A program made the position numbers and the translations under genes. From an uncultured Bryobacterales bacterium (GTDB taxonomy: Bacteria; Acidobacteriota; Terriglobia; Bryobacterales; UBA6623), in assembly GCA_946887065.1 (NCBI GenBank), contig CAMPKL010000242.1, positions 1 to 6,226 of the forward strand: a stretch of 6,226 nucleotides of DNA. Reading direction: 5' to 3'. Below, in pieces: positions 1 to 6,226 of the stretch; the stretch's first letter is position 1, and every line of letters begins with the position of its first letter. Under the pieces are notes generated by a model that saw only the letters and a list, made by a program, of their open reading frames with translations, had not been told where the DNA came from and ran no database searches.

Positions 1-335
1 CCACGGCGCCGGACGATTCACGCGGCGTCGTCTTCACTCTCGTCGATCATCCTCGCCTGAAAGTTGAAACCTTGCAGGCGGTGTTGCAGCATTTTGGGCA
101 ATCGGGCGCCGATGTCGTCATTCCGCGTCACGCCGGGCAGCGCGGGCATCCCGTGGCCATATCCCGGCGCGTCGTGAACGGACTCCTCGCTATGCCCCAG
201 TCGGGCAGCCCAAAAGACGTGATCCGGGCACATCGATCGACGACGGTTTTCGTCGACCTCGATGATCCGGCGATCGTTGAAGATATCGACACGCCCGAGG
301 AGTATCGAACAATTCAACCAGACCACGAAGCCTAA
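1..335 (+). CDS. MobA/MocA-like nucleotidyltransferase, C-terminal half (5' partial)
   Basis: The frame is open from position 3 to a TAA at 333-335, giving 110 residues of a protein whose start lies left of the window. Members of this NTP-transferase family (MobA, MocA and relatives) are usually about 190-200 residues and transfer a nucleotide to a phosphorylated or molybdopterin-type acceptor in the cytoplasm. Three family hallmarks are visible. VDHPRL at residues 14-19 is the metal-binding Asp strand, equivalent to the CDQP/GDQP of MocA and MobA. GQRGHPV at residues 45-51 is the GxxGHP motif. DIDTPEEY near the C-terminus is the usual terminal signature. The N-terminal GGxSxRMG nucleotide-binding loop is outside the window, so the exact subfamily and substrate cannot be assigned. 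The in-frame TTG at 72 is internal, because the VDHP strand lies upstream of it. The gene converges on the flagellar operon and looks functionally unrelated to it. Confidence 0.85.
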   Translation, partial: TAPDDSRGVVFTLVDHPRLKVETLQAVLQHFGQSGADVVIPRHAGQRGHPVAISRRVVNGLLAMPQSGSPKDVIRAHRSTTVFVDLDDPAIVEDIDTPEEYRTIQPDHEA

Positions 336-706
336 TTCAGAGTCTTCGCAGGCTGCCGGGTCCTCAGCTCATCCAGTTGCAGCAGAACCTGAAGTTCCAC
401 CGTCGGCAAATCGCATCGTTTGGCGATCGCTAAAGGATCCCCGCCAAGGCGTACCAGATCGGCTGCGTGACGGCGTTGTCTGGATCTCGAACCCGCATAG
501 CCACGCACGCCTTCAAGCCTTGACAGCCGCGCCTCGAACAAGGCGAGTGCGTCATCGAGGCGGCCTCGCAACAAGCGGCTTTCCGCCTCTTCGCGAATCA
601 CGCGCCGCCGCAACTCCGCGCTGCGCCGAGTCAGTATCCATACCCAGCACGCCGCTCCAATCGAGACGGCCACGGCTGAAGCGGCCAGGATCAGTTCGTT
701 CATCAT
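332..706 (-). CDS. Single-helix coiled-coil membrane protein, SwrB/DUF2802-like, at flagellar operon end
   Basis: This is a small 124-residue protein. Residues 4-25 form one hydrophobic helix (WVWIL at its end) followed by RR, consistent with an N-in or signal-anchor membrane segment. Residues 29-67 are charged and heptad-like (Arg, Glu and Leu rich), suggesting a coiled coil. Residues 79-112 carry a pattern like HAADLVRLGGDPLAIAKRCD followed by ELQVLLQLDEL. This resembles the C-terminal helix-turn-helix-like motif (aa-L-x-x-G-x-x-x-x-IA-x-x-x-x-L-x-x-x-E-x-x-LL) of SwrB/YlxL, DUF6115 and DUF2802 proteins encoded in flagellar operons. In Bacillus subtilis, SwrB promotes flagellar export and basal-body maturation; applying that role here is inference. 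The ATG at 706 overlaps the fliN stop by one base (TAATG), and a second ATG follows directly at 703. No clear Shine-Dalgarno sequence precedes it, so translation is probably coupled to fliN. Family assignment rests on architecture and position, not on a search. Confidence 0.7.
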   Translation of the reverse strand: MMNELILAASAVAVSIGAACWVWILTRRSAELRRRVIREEAESRLLRGRLDDALALFEARLSRLEGVRGYAGSRSRQRRHAADLVRLGGDPLAIAKRCDLPTVELQVLLQLDELRTRQPAKTLN

Positions 707-1563
707 TAGAAAATGCTTTGGATACGCTCTCGACGGCTGCTCACGTCAGTGATCCGAACGCCGTAATTGCTGTCGACGACGACGACTTCGCCACGCGCGA
801 TCACGGTGTCGTTGACAAGTACTTCAACAGGGTCTGACGCTTGGCACTGCAACTCGACGATGGAGCCGACCGAAAGCTTGAGCACGTCCTTCAGCAGCAT
901 CTCGGTCTGGCCAAAACTGATGGCGACCTCCATCTCCAGGTCCAGCAGCATCTCTAGATTTCTGCGGGCGACGCCCCCCAACTCGTCGGCCGGCGCATCT
1001 TCAGCCGGCGATTCGGTCTCCGTTTCGACCGCGGTCTCGCCGCCGGCTCTGTCGCCCAGGGCCGCTTCGAGGAATGGAGCATTCAGCGCCAGAACAACGC
1101 TGCATTTCTCGCCGCCGATCTCAAACCAGAACTCCACACCCAACGAGGCGTCCGCCGGTTCGGGGACATCGACCCCGCCGGCGAACTGCTTCTCCGCGCC
1201 GGACTGAATTTGCAATGCGGCCCCAACCGAGGCCATCGCCTGCGCGATCAACTCCCGATACGTTTCCGCGGCAAGTCCGTCGGCATCCTCGGCGCCGCCA
1301 AGCGCCAGCTTCCCCAACAGCTGTGAGGCTTCACCCGAGCAGCCCGCCGATATTTCAGCGGCCTCAGCGATATCGCAAGAGAAAGCGATCCATACGGGAT
1401 CGGCCCAGGTGCGCCAACCCGCCGGATCTGTACCGCGGGCTTCCAGCGTGAATTGGCCGGCGTTTGGATTCAATAGCGCAAGGGACCTGCATACTCCCTC
1501 CGCCCAAGCCGCCGTGATCCAATGCTCGGTCGGGTCCTTCATCCACCGTTCCACGCCGGTCAC
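706..1563 (-). CDS. fliN: Flagellar motor switch protein FliN with long N-terminal extension
   Basis: This protein of 285 residues ends in a classic FliN/SpoA domain at about residues 202-285. Recognisable blocks are NLEMLLDLEMEV, the FGQTEM-LLKDVLKL stretch, DPVEVLVNDTVIARGEVVVV and NYGVRITDV. FliN forms the base of the cytoplasmic C-ring with FliM and FliG, takes part in rotor switching and docks the FliH export complex. A typical FliN is only about 100-150 residues. Here residues 1-169 form an extra domain, joined by an acidic Glu/Ala/Thr-rich linker (about 171-200). The extra domain has strand- and helix-like segments (VWIAFSCDIAEAAEIS; TYRELIAQAMASVGAALQ) faintly like CheX/CheC proteins, so a FliY-like layout is possible. 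The ExxN catalytic signature of those phosphatases is not seen. The GTG start at 1563 overlaps the fliM TGA by four bases and has GGAGGG eight bases upstream. The alternative ATG at 1542 lacks this support. Confidence 0.92.
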   Translation of the reverse strand: MTGVERWMKDPTEHWITAAWAEGVCRSLALLNPNAGQFTLEARGTDPAGWRTWADPVWIAFSCDIAEAAEISAGCSGEASQLLGKLALGGAEDADGLAAETYRELIAQAMASVGAALQIQSGAEKQFAGGVDVPEPADASLGVEFWFEIGGEKCSVVLALNAPFLEAALGDRAGGETAVETETESPAEDAPADELGGVARRNLEMLLDLEMEVAISFGQTEMLLKDVLKLSVGSIVELQCQASDPVEVLVNDTVIARGEVVVVDSNYGVRITDVSSRRERIQSIF

Positions 1564-2537
1564 GTTGGCATCCCTCCGCTCGGCATGGGGTCATCCGCCA
1601 ATACTTGAATCGCCCGGCGGCGTCCCGCTGCAACGACTCTGCCGGAGAACTTGTTCACGCCGCTGACAGACAATTCCGCCGGCCGGGTAATGGGCGTGCC
1701 CAACGAAAGAATGTCGTTAGGCGCGAGGTCGAGTACCTCTCTTACCGTCAGATTGCCGCCCGAAACTCGAGATTCCACCGGTACGGCAATGTCCTTTATC
1801 AATGACGCCATGAGCCGCGTCGGCCGCACGTCCGCCGATTGCTTCCTGACGGACCACTGCTGATCCATCTTCTCGGCCATCATCTTCGCGATGACGGAAG
1901 GGACGCCGAAGTTCATCGTCCCTCGCGCGTTGTCTACCGTGATCTCAAATCCGATCGCCACCACAGCCTCGTTCGGCGAGAGAATCTGCATCAACTGGGG
2001 CTGAGTCTCGGTGTCTTCCACGTCAAACGACAGATCGCGCGTGCCCGCCCAGGCATCCCGCAGGTGGCCGAGCAAGATACGGAAAACCGTCTCCATCACG
2101 CTTCGCTCAATATCGGTCAGTTCCTTGGCTTGATCGGCGGCGTGGTTGCCGTCTCCGCCCAGAACGATATCGAGTATCGGCAAAACCAGCGACGGGTTAA
2201 CCTCCAATACCGCGTTGCCTTCCATCGGCTTCACCCCGACATGGGCAATGCAGGTCGGAGTTGGTAGAAGACCTAAAAACTCGCTGAACGCCAACTGTTG
2301 CACCGACACCAGACTGACCGTCACGTAAGTGCGCAAGTACGCTCCGAGCGATACAGCCAAATGCCTAGCAAGAAAATCGTGGACCAAATGTACGGCTCGG
2401 ACCTGGTGCGTCGGCATCCGATCGGGCCGCCGGAAATCGTAAAGGGCGGCCTGCCGTACCGGCGCGTCCTGCGACCCAACGCCCCCGTGCTTCATGAACA
2501 GGCGATCGATTTCATCTTGGCTGAGTGCGCTGCGCAT
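1560..2537 (-). CDS. fliM: Flagellar motor switch protein FliM
   Basis: This is a full-length FliM of 325 residues (family usually 320-350). FliM is the CheY-P receptor of the C-ring: phosphorylated CheY binds its N-terminal peptide, and the middle domain contacts FliG to reverse rotation. The N-terminal CheY-P-binding peptide is present as LSQDEIDRLF (residues 5-14; consensus LSQxEIDALL), followed by a linker and the conserved YDFRRPDR at 33-40. The middle, CheC-like domain covers about residues 45-225 and contains VLGGDGN (125-131), matching the LGGxG motif implicated in FliG contact. The C-terminal SpoA domain, homologous to FliN, covers about 240-315 (KDIAVPVESRVSGGNLTVRE onward). The ATG at 2537 lies 10 bases after the fliA stop with only a weak GAG upstream, suggesting coupling to fliA. 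The stop overlaps the fliN GTG as GTGA. Nothing appears broken. Confidence 0.96.
   Translation of the reverse strand: MRSALSQDEIDRLFMKHGGVGSQDAPVRQAALYDFRRPDRMPTHQVRAVHLVHDFLARHLAVSLGAYLRTYVTVSLVSVQQLAFSEFLGLLPTPTCIAHVGVKPMEGNAVLEVNPSLVLPILDIVLGGDGNHAADQAKELTDIERSVMETVFRILLGHLRDAWAGTRDLSFDVEDTETQPQLMQILSPNEAVVAIGFEITVDNARGTMNFGVPSVIAKMMAEKMDQQWSVRKQSADVRPTRLMASLIKDIAVPVESRVSGGNLTVREVLDLAPNDILSLGTPITRPAELSVSGVNKFSGRVVAAGRRRAIQVLADDPMPSGGMPT
1572..1577 (-). promoter_or_regulatory. Shine-Dalgarno for fliN, inside the fliM 3' end
   Basis: On the minus strand the sequence reads GGAGGG, then eight bases, then the GTG at 1563-1561. The site lies within the last codons of fliM. It decides for the GTG start rather than the ATG seven codons downstream, and suggests reinitiation by ribosomes finishing fliM. 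Confidence 0.7.
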
Positions 2538-2547
2538 GTTGCTCGGT

Positions 2548-3324
2548 CTAGCGGGGCCACTTCATATGCATCGCCGAACGCAGCCGCAAGATCGCCTGGG
2601 ACTTCAACTGCGACACGCGGGTCTCATGAAGATCGACCACCTTGGCGATTTCGCGAAGCGTGAATTCTTTCGTGTAGTACAGCGTAATGATCGTCCGCTC
2701 GACTTCCGGCAGCCGTGTGATGAGTTCGGCTACCACTCGGCGGAGCTCCGATTGCTCCAACAGAGCCGAGGGCCACTCGTCCTCGTCGTCGGAAATGAAG
2801 CGCAGCACGCTGGAACCTTCGCCGTCGCCGCTCGGCCCCTGCTCCATCGGCGCCAAGTTAATGCCGCGAATCTCCACCAGCCAGCGCCGGTACTCCACCA
2901 AAGTGATGCCTAGTTGAGCGGCGACTTCGTCCTCGGTCGGACTCCGCTTCAGAGTTCTTTCCAACGACCCGATGGTCGCCTCGATCTGCTTCGACTTGCG
3001 GCGCTTATTCCGCGGCGCCCAGTCCAGGCTGCGCAAACTATCGAGAATGGCGCCGCGAATCTTGTGTTCCGCGTAGGTCTTTAGCTTCACGTTTAACGTT
3101 TCGTCAAAGTGGTCCACCGCGTCGATCAGCCCCAATACGCCCGCGCTGATTAAATCGTCCAAGCAGACGCTCTCGGGAAGCTTGTCGTGAATGCGCGAGG
3201 CGATCAATTTGACCTGGCCAAGATGTTGGAGAATTCGCCGGTCTCGCTCGGGACGGTCGGCCAGGTCGCTTGGCGCGGCTAGTTTGGGCTTGGGATACAT
3301 CACCGTGTATTGAGCGCTAGGCAA
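2548..3324 (-). CDS. fliA: RNA polymerase sigma factor for flagellar genes, sigma-28 (FliA/WhiG family)
   Basis: This protein of 258 residues belongs to the sigma-28 class, which directs RNA polymerase to late flagellar and chemotaxis promoters and is normally restrained by the anti-sigma factor FlgM. Region 2 spans about residues 33-105: LDDLISAGVLGLIDAVDHFD fits the core-binding part, and YAEHKIRGAILDSLRSLDW followed by APR is the family signature (compare RIRGAMLDELRSQDWVPR). Region 3 spans about 112-160 and includes RSPTEDEVAAQLGI. Region 4 spans about 195-250, with ITRLPEVERTIITLYYTKEF and the HTH LREIAKVVDLHETRVSQL. The start is uncertain. The TTG at 3324 overlaps flhF by 8 bases and has GGAG seven bases upstream; the ATG at 3300 (also GTG at 3303) lies just after the flhF stop but has no visible Shine-Dalgarno. 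I prefer the TTG; the choice changes only eight residues ahead of the conserved core. Confidence 0.95.
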   Translation of the reverse strand: MPSAQYTVMYPKPKLAAPSDLADRPERDRRILQHLGQVKLIASRIHDKLPESVCLDDLISAGVLGLIDAVDHFDETLNVKLKTYAEHKIRGAILDSLRSLDWAPRNKRRKSKQIEATIGSLERTLKRSPTEDEVAAQLGITLVEYRRWLVEIRGINLAPMEQGPSGDGEGSSVLRFISDDEDEWPSALLEQSELRRVVAELITRLPEVERTIITLYYTKEFTLREIAKVVDLHETRVSQLKSQAILRLRSAMHMKWPR

Positions 3325-4468
3325 AGGCCGGCTCCGCGTCCACGCCGCCCATCGTGAGCATCGTCAGCTCATCGGGGTCAGCCGGGGAAAGATCCTGCGC
3401 GGTCCTTTGGCCCGTCGTCACATAAGCAATCGGCAATCCGAATCGCAAACTTTCGTCCAATAGAGAACCCGGGGCCGAAGCTTCGTCTAGGCGGGTAAAA
3501 ATCAGGCTGCTAGCGGATGCGCCGAAGGCGTCGTAGCCGCGCCTTATGTCCTCGGGACGATTGGTTGCATTCAGCGTTAGGTGGACGTCCACCCCTCCGC
3601 ATTGGCGCAGCCCATCGTGTAGCGACCGCTGCCTGCCGGCATCACGCAGGGGGTATCCCGCCGTATCAAGCAGTAAGAGGTCCGGAACATCGCTCCCGCT
3701 TCTTATCTCATTGACGGCCGCCGCCAAGTCTTGCGGCCTGTCGACCAAGCGTAACGGCGCATCCATCAGCCCGGCGTAGGCCTCTAGATGGTCCACTCCG
3801 CCCACCCGGAACGGGTCGACGCACACAAAGCCGATCGAGCGCCCCCGAGAGAAGCCCAACGAAATCGCGATCTTGGCCAGCGTACTGGTCTTGCCCGCGC
3901 CGGCAGGTCCGACTACGGCCACGGTGTGTGGAGACTCCGCGGTGCCGGTCGCCTCCGAGCGGATCCTCCACATCGAGCGCACGCGCGAGTAAAGGCGCTC
4001 CACCAGGGCGTGATACGGCGCCTCCGGCTCCGCGCCCGCCTCCAGCTCCGCAGCCAACCGCGCCGCCAGCGCCGGTGAAACTCCCCGCGTCACCAAGCGC
4101 ACGAAGAGTTGGCCCACCAACTTGTTCTCGAACACGGGCGTAAACGCCGACTCCACAGCGCCGCTTTGGCGCGGGCTATTGCGCATCCAATCGAGGTCGC
4201 TTCGCAGCCGCCGCAACTCTTCCCATACCGGCTCACCCAGCGGCTCTTTGAGCGCGGCAGCTTCCTCCAGCGGGTTCTGGGCGGGCTCCACGATCTGATT
4301 CACCCCGCCGCCGGAAAGATCCGTGCCGAAAGTGACGCTGAGCTTGGCTCCGGTCGCCCCTTTCGCGTTCTCGCTCGAACCAATCAGAACCGCTTCGTCG
4401 CCCAACTCAATCCGTGCCAGACGTAAAGCGGCTTGAACGCTGTCGGCGTTATAGGTTTTCAATCGCAT
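3317..4468 (-). CDS. flhF: Flagellar SRP-type GTPase FlhF
   Basis: FlhF is a membrane-associated GTPase of the Ffh/FtsY family that sets the site and number of flagella. This one is 383 residues, within the family range. The N-terminus MRLKTYNADSVQAALRLAR is the typical FlhF opening (MKIKxFxAxxMxEAL), followed by a variable basic/acidic linker to about residue 105 and a helical N-domain at about 110-170. The G domain runs from about 180 to 383: P-loop GPAGAGKT (187-194), DPFRVGGVDHLEAY (218-231) in place of DTYRIxAVEQLKTY, LLLLDTAG (264-271), TRLDEA (325-330) in place of TKLDEA, and the terminal YVTTGQ motif (349-354). Thr-to-Pro in the second motif and Lys-to-Arg in the fourth are departures from consensus. 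The ATG at 4468 is 12 bases after the flhA stop with AGGAG nine bases upstream. The usual partner gene flhG/ylxH is not downstream; fliA follows instead. Confidence 0.95.
   Translation of the reverse strand: MRLKTYNADSVQAALRLARIELGDEAVLIGSSENAKGATGAKLSVTFGTDLSGGGVNQIVEPAQNPLEEAAALKEPLGEPVWEELRRLRSDLDWMRNSPRQSGAVESAFTPVFENKLVGQLFVRLVTRGVSPALAARLAAELEAGAEPEAPYHALVERLYSRVRSMWRIRSEATGTAESPHTVAVVGPAGAGKTSTLAKIAISLGFSRGRSIGFVCVDPFRVGGVDHLEAYAGLMDAPLRLVDRPQDLAAAVNEIRSGSDVPDLLLLDTAGYPLRDAGRQRSLHDGLRQCGGVDVHLTLNATNRPEDIRRGYDAFGASASSLIFTRLDEASAPGSLLDESLRFGLPIAYVTTGQRTAQDLSPADPDELTMLTMGGVDAEPAFA
3332..3335 (-). promoter_or_regulatory. Shine-Dalgarno for fliA, inside the flhF 3' end
   Basis: GGAG on the minus strand is followed by seven bases and then TTG at 3324-3322. 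It supports the TTG start of fliA over the ATG at 3300, which has no comparable site. The site lies in the flhF reading frame, so fliA translation is probably coupled to flhF. Confidence 0.5.
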
Positions 4469-4475
4469 GCCGTGG

Positions 4476-4482
4476 ATCTCCT
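4476..4482 (-). promoter_or_regulatory. Shine-Dalgarno for flhF overlapping the flhA stop codon
   Basis: The minus strand reads TAGGAGAT across the flhA terminator: the A and G of the TAG stop are the first two bases of AGGAGAT. Nine bases separate AGGAG from the flhF ATG at 4468. This is the clearest ribosome binding site in the window and fixes the flhF start. Confidence 0.75.
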
Positions 4483-6226
4483 AACCAATCGCCCCCAAGG
4501 ACACGACACGGGCCGTCGCCGGAACCTCCGCGTGGGAGATGGCCGCCAGCAGCGGCATGTCGCTCTCAACCAACTGCCGCACCGCAAAGCGCACCGACGA
4601 CGAGCACACCAGCGCCGCGGGACCGTGCAGATTTCCCACCGTTTTCTTGATCTGTCTCGCCGCTTCGCCCAACGCGGCGGGGTCCATCGACAGCCGCGAA
4701 CCCTGCTCGTTGTGCTCCACGCCGGCCTGCAATAGGGACTCCAACGATGGCCCAAGCAGATAGGCGGGCAAGTCGCCCTTATCGTCGAGATACGGCTGAA
4801 CGACGCTTCGCCCCAGAGCTTGTCTCACGTACTCCGTCAACAAAGTCGGGTTCTTCGTCGCCGAGCCCGCCTCCGACAACGCTTCCAGAATCGAAACGGC
4901 GTCGCGGATGGAGACGCGCTCCCGCAACAGGTTCTGCAGCACCTTCTGCACGATCGACAACGACATCAACTGCGGCACGAGATCCTCGATGAGCTTCGGG
5001 TTCTCGTCCTTGATCCGTTGCAGCAGGCCGTCGGCATCCTGCCGCGTGAACAACTCGTGGGAATGCCGCCGGATGAGTTCCGTGAGGTGCGTGGCGACAA
5101 CGTTAGCCGAATCCACAACCGTGTAGCCCAGCAATCGCGCTTTGTCCGATTGTTCCTGGGGCACCCACAAGCCTTCCAGCCCAAACGCAGGTTCGGTGCA
5201 GGGCACGCCCTCGATCACTCCATTCGCGTGGCCTGCCTTGATGGCCAGCACGGAGTCGGAGTACAACTCGAAGCGCGCAATCTCGACGCCTTTCAGCAGC
5301 ACCACGTACTCGCGCGGCTTCAGTTGCAGGTTGTCGGTCACGCGCACCGGCGGCAGCACGAAGCCCAACTCCTGCGCCAGTTGTCTGCGGACTCCGGCGA
5401 TCCGCGTCAGCAGCGCGCCGCCTTGGGAGGAGTCCACGATCTTCACCAATCCCAAGCCGACTTCGATCGCCAACGGCTCGATACGCAGCAACGCTTGGAC
5501 GTTCTCCGGCTCCTTGGGCTGGGTCAGTTGCGTCGCGACGCTCGGCAGCAACTTGTCCTGCTTCCTGAGCCGCCAACCCGCCGTAGCCGCGCCCCCACCA
5601 AGCAACAAGAAGGGCGCCGCGGGCAGCCCCGGCACCGCCGCCAGCGAGCCCATGACGCCCGCAGCCAACAGCAACGGCTCGGGACGGCCAAACAACTGCT
5701 TGCCGAAGTCCACGCCCAGACTGCTCTCTCCCGCAGCGCGGGTGGTAATGATGCCTCCCGACACGGAGATCAGCAACGCCGGAATTACCGTCACTAAACC
5801 GTCGCCGACCGTGAGCACGGTATAGGTTTCCAAGGCCTGCTCGATCGGCATGCCGTGCGAGATCGCCCCGATCAAAAAGCCGGCCAATATGTTGACGCAG
5901 GTGATGATGATGCTGGCGATCGCATCGCGCTGGGTGAAGCGCACCGCGCCGTCCATGGCGCCGTAGAACTCCGCCTCGCGCGAGACCGCTTCGCGCCGGG
6001 CGCGCGCCTCGCCTTCATCGATAAGCCCCGCATTCAGATCGGCGTCAATCGCCATCTGCTTGCCCGGCAACGCATCCAAGGTGAATCGCGCAGTGACTTC
6101 GGAGATACGCACGGCGCCGTGGTTGATCACCACATACTGGATGGCGATCAGCAGAACGAAGATGACGATGCCGACGACGAAATTCCCGCCGACGACAAAG
6201 TCTCCGAAAGCCTCGATGACGTCGCC
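4481..6226 (-). CDS. flhA: Flagellar export gate protein FlhA (N-terminus outside window)
   Basis: FlhA forms the nonameric export gate of the flagellar type III secretion system, coupling proton motive force to substrate export. The frame is open to the right edge: 581 residues are visible out of a usual ~690, so about 110 N-terminal residues are missing. The fragment opens with GDVIEAFGDFVVGGNFVVG, typical of the region before the third or fourth membrane helix. RFTLDALPGKQMAIDADLNA (from residue 47) is the FHIPEP signature; its Lys and the first Asp of AIDAD match charged residues essential in Salmonella FlhA. Membrane segments are visible near residues 14-34, 102-124, 135-160, 183-200 and 202-218. 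The cytoplasmic substrate-docking domain runs from about 235 to the end, with YTVVDSANVVATHLTELIRR and the closing EVPATARVVSLGAIG. A GTG at 6133 is internal and not the start, since family-conserved sequence continues upstream of it. Confidence 0.97.
   Translation of the reverse strand, partial: GDVIEAFGDFVVGGNFVVGIVIFVLLIAIQYVVINHGAVRISEVTARFTLDALPGKQMAIDADLNAGLIDEGEARARREAVSREAEFYGAMDGAVRFTQRDAIASIIITCVNILAGFLIGAISHGMPIEQALETYTVLTVGDGLVTVIPALLISVSGGIITTRAAGESSLGVDFGKQLFGRPEPLLLAAGVMGSLAAVPGLPAAPFLLLGGGAATAGWRLRKQDKLLPSVATQLTQPKEPENVQALLRIEPLAIEVGLGLVKIVDSSQGGALLTRIAGVRRQLAQELGFVLPPVRVTDNLQLKPREYVVLLKGVEIARFELYSDSVLAIKAGHANGVIEGVPCTEPAFGLEGLWVPQEQSDKARLLGYTVVDSANVVATHLTELIRRHSHELFTRQDADGLLQRIKDENPKLIEDLVPQLMSLSIVQKVLQNLLRERVSIRDAVSILEALSEAGSATKNPTLLTEYVRQALGRSVVQPYLDDKGDLPAYLLGPSLESLLQAGVEHNEQGSRLSMDPAALGEAARQIKKTVGNLHGPAALVCSSSVRFAVRQLVESDMPLLAAISHAEVPATARVVSLGAIG

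Noticed and set aside
18..326. 102-residue minus-strand open frame opposite the nucleotidyltransferase
   Set aside because: The plus strand holds VDHP, GHP and DIDTPEEY motifs in the correct order, so the minus frame is a shadow. It would also need to continue the flagellar operon past an existing stop without any recognisable product.
262..837. 191-residue plus-strand open frame spanning the nucleotidyltransferase end and the swrB-like/fliN region
   Set aside because: It overlaps three better-supported genes in other frames and its sequence is Arg/Ser/Pro-rich without domain features.
767..1207. 146-residue plus-strand open frame opposite fliN
   Set aside because: Ser/Thr-rich translation caused by the antisense of fliN; no ribosome site or family resemblance.
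2500..2600. Possible sigma-28 promoter ahead of fliM
   Set aside because: I looked for TAAA plus GCCGATAA-like boxes on the minus strand around the fliA-fliM junction and saw none; the 10-base gap argues for co-transcription.
4820..5797. 325-residue plus-strand open frame opposite flhA
   Set aside because: It is antisense to strongly conserved FlhA sequence and its translation is Gln/Arg/His-rich low-complexity with no family features, typical of a shadow frame in GC-rich DNA.
5142..5825. 227-residue plus-strand open frame opposite flhA
   Set aside because: Ser/Pro/Thr-rich shadow translation, opposite the well-conserved FlhA membrane and linker region; no recognisable motif.
6131..6133. 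GTG as a possible start of flhA
   Set aside because: The frame continues to the window edge with FlhA-typical sequence (GDVIEAFGDFVVGGN), so this GTG is an internal valine codon.

Overview
The window is a slice of a bacterial flagellar gene cluster. It is GC-rich (roughly 60% by eye) and almost completely coding. Six tightly packed genes read on the minus strand, in the order flhA (5' end outside the window) - flhF - fliA - fliM - fliN - small membrane protein. They run from the right edge to position 332. One unrelated gene fragment, the C-terminal half of a MobA/MocA-like nucleotidyltransferase, reads on the plus strand from the left edge and meets the flagellar operon tail to tail with a 4-base overlap. 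No rRNA, tRNA, CRISPR array, insertion sequence or long intergenic region is visible; there is no gene-free stretch above about 20 bases.

Layout, left to right: 1-335 (+) nucleotidyltransferase fragment; 332-706 (-) one-helix coiled-coil protein resembling the SwrB/YlxL and DUF2802 type found at the ends of flagellar operons; 706-1563 (-) FliN with an unusual ~200-residue N-terminal extension; 1560-2537 (-) FliM; 2548-3324 (-) sigma-28 factor FliA; 3317-4468 (-) SRP-type GTPase FlhF; 4481-6226 (-) FlhA, export-gate component, lacking about 110 N-terminal residues. Junctions are overlaps of 1, 4 and 8 bases or gaps of 10 and 12 bases, so the six genes are almost certainly one transcription unit with translational coupling. 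Its promoter lies outside the window.

The genes cover successive tasks in building a flagellum. FlhA is the core of the export gate, FlhF determines where or how many flagella form, FliA switches on late genes, and FliM and FliN form the switch/C-ring that reads CheY-P. The last membrane protein may assist assembly or export. The order resembles the Bacillus subtilis fla/che end (flhA-flhF-ylxH-che genes-sigD-swrB), but ylxH/flhG is absent between flhF and fliA, and the switch genes fliM/fliN sit between the sigma factor and the swrB-like gene.

The host is a motile, high-GC bacterium. An acidobacterial (Solibacter/Bryobacter-like) origin is a guess from general flavour and GC and is not demonstrated here. 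I do not see a wholly new system. The most interesting departures are the extended FliN, the missing flhG and the divergent small terminal protein.
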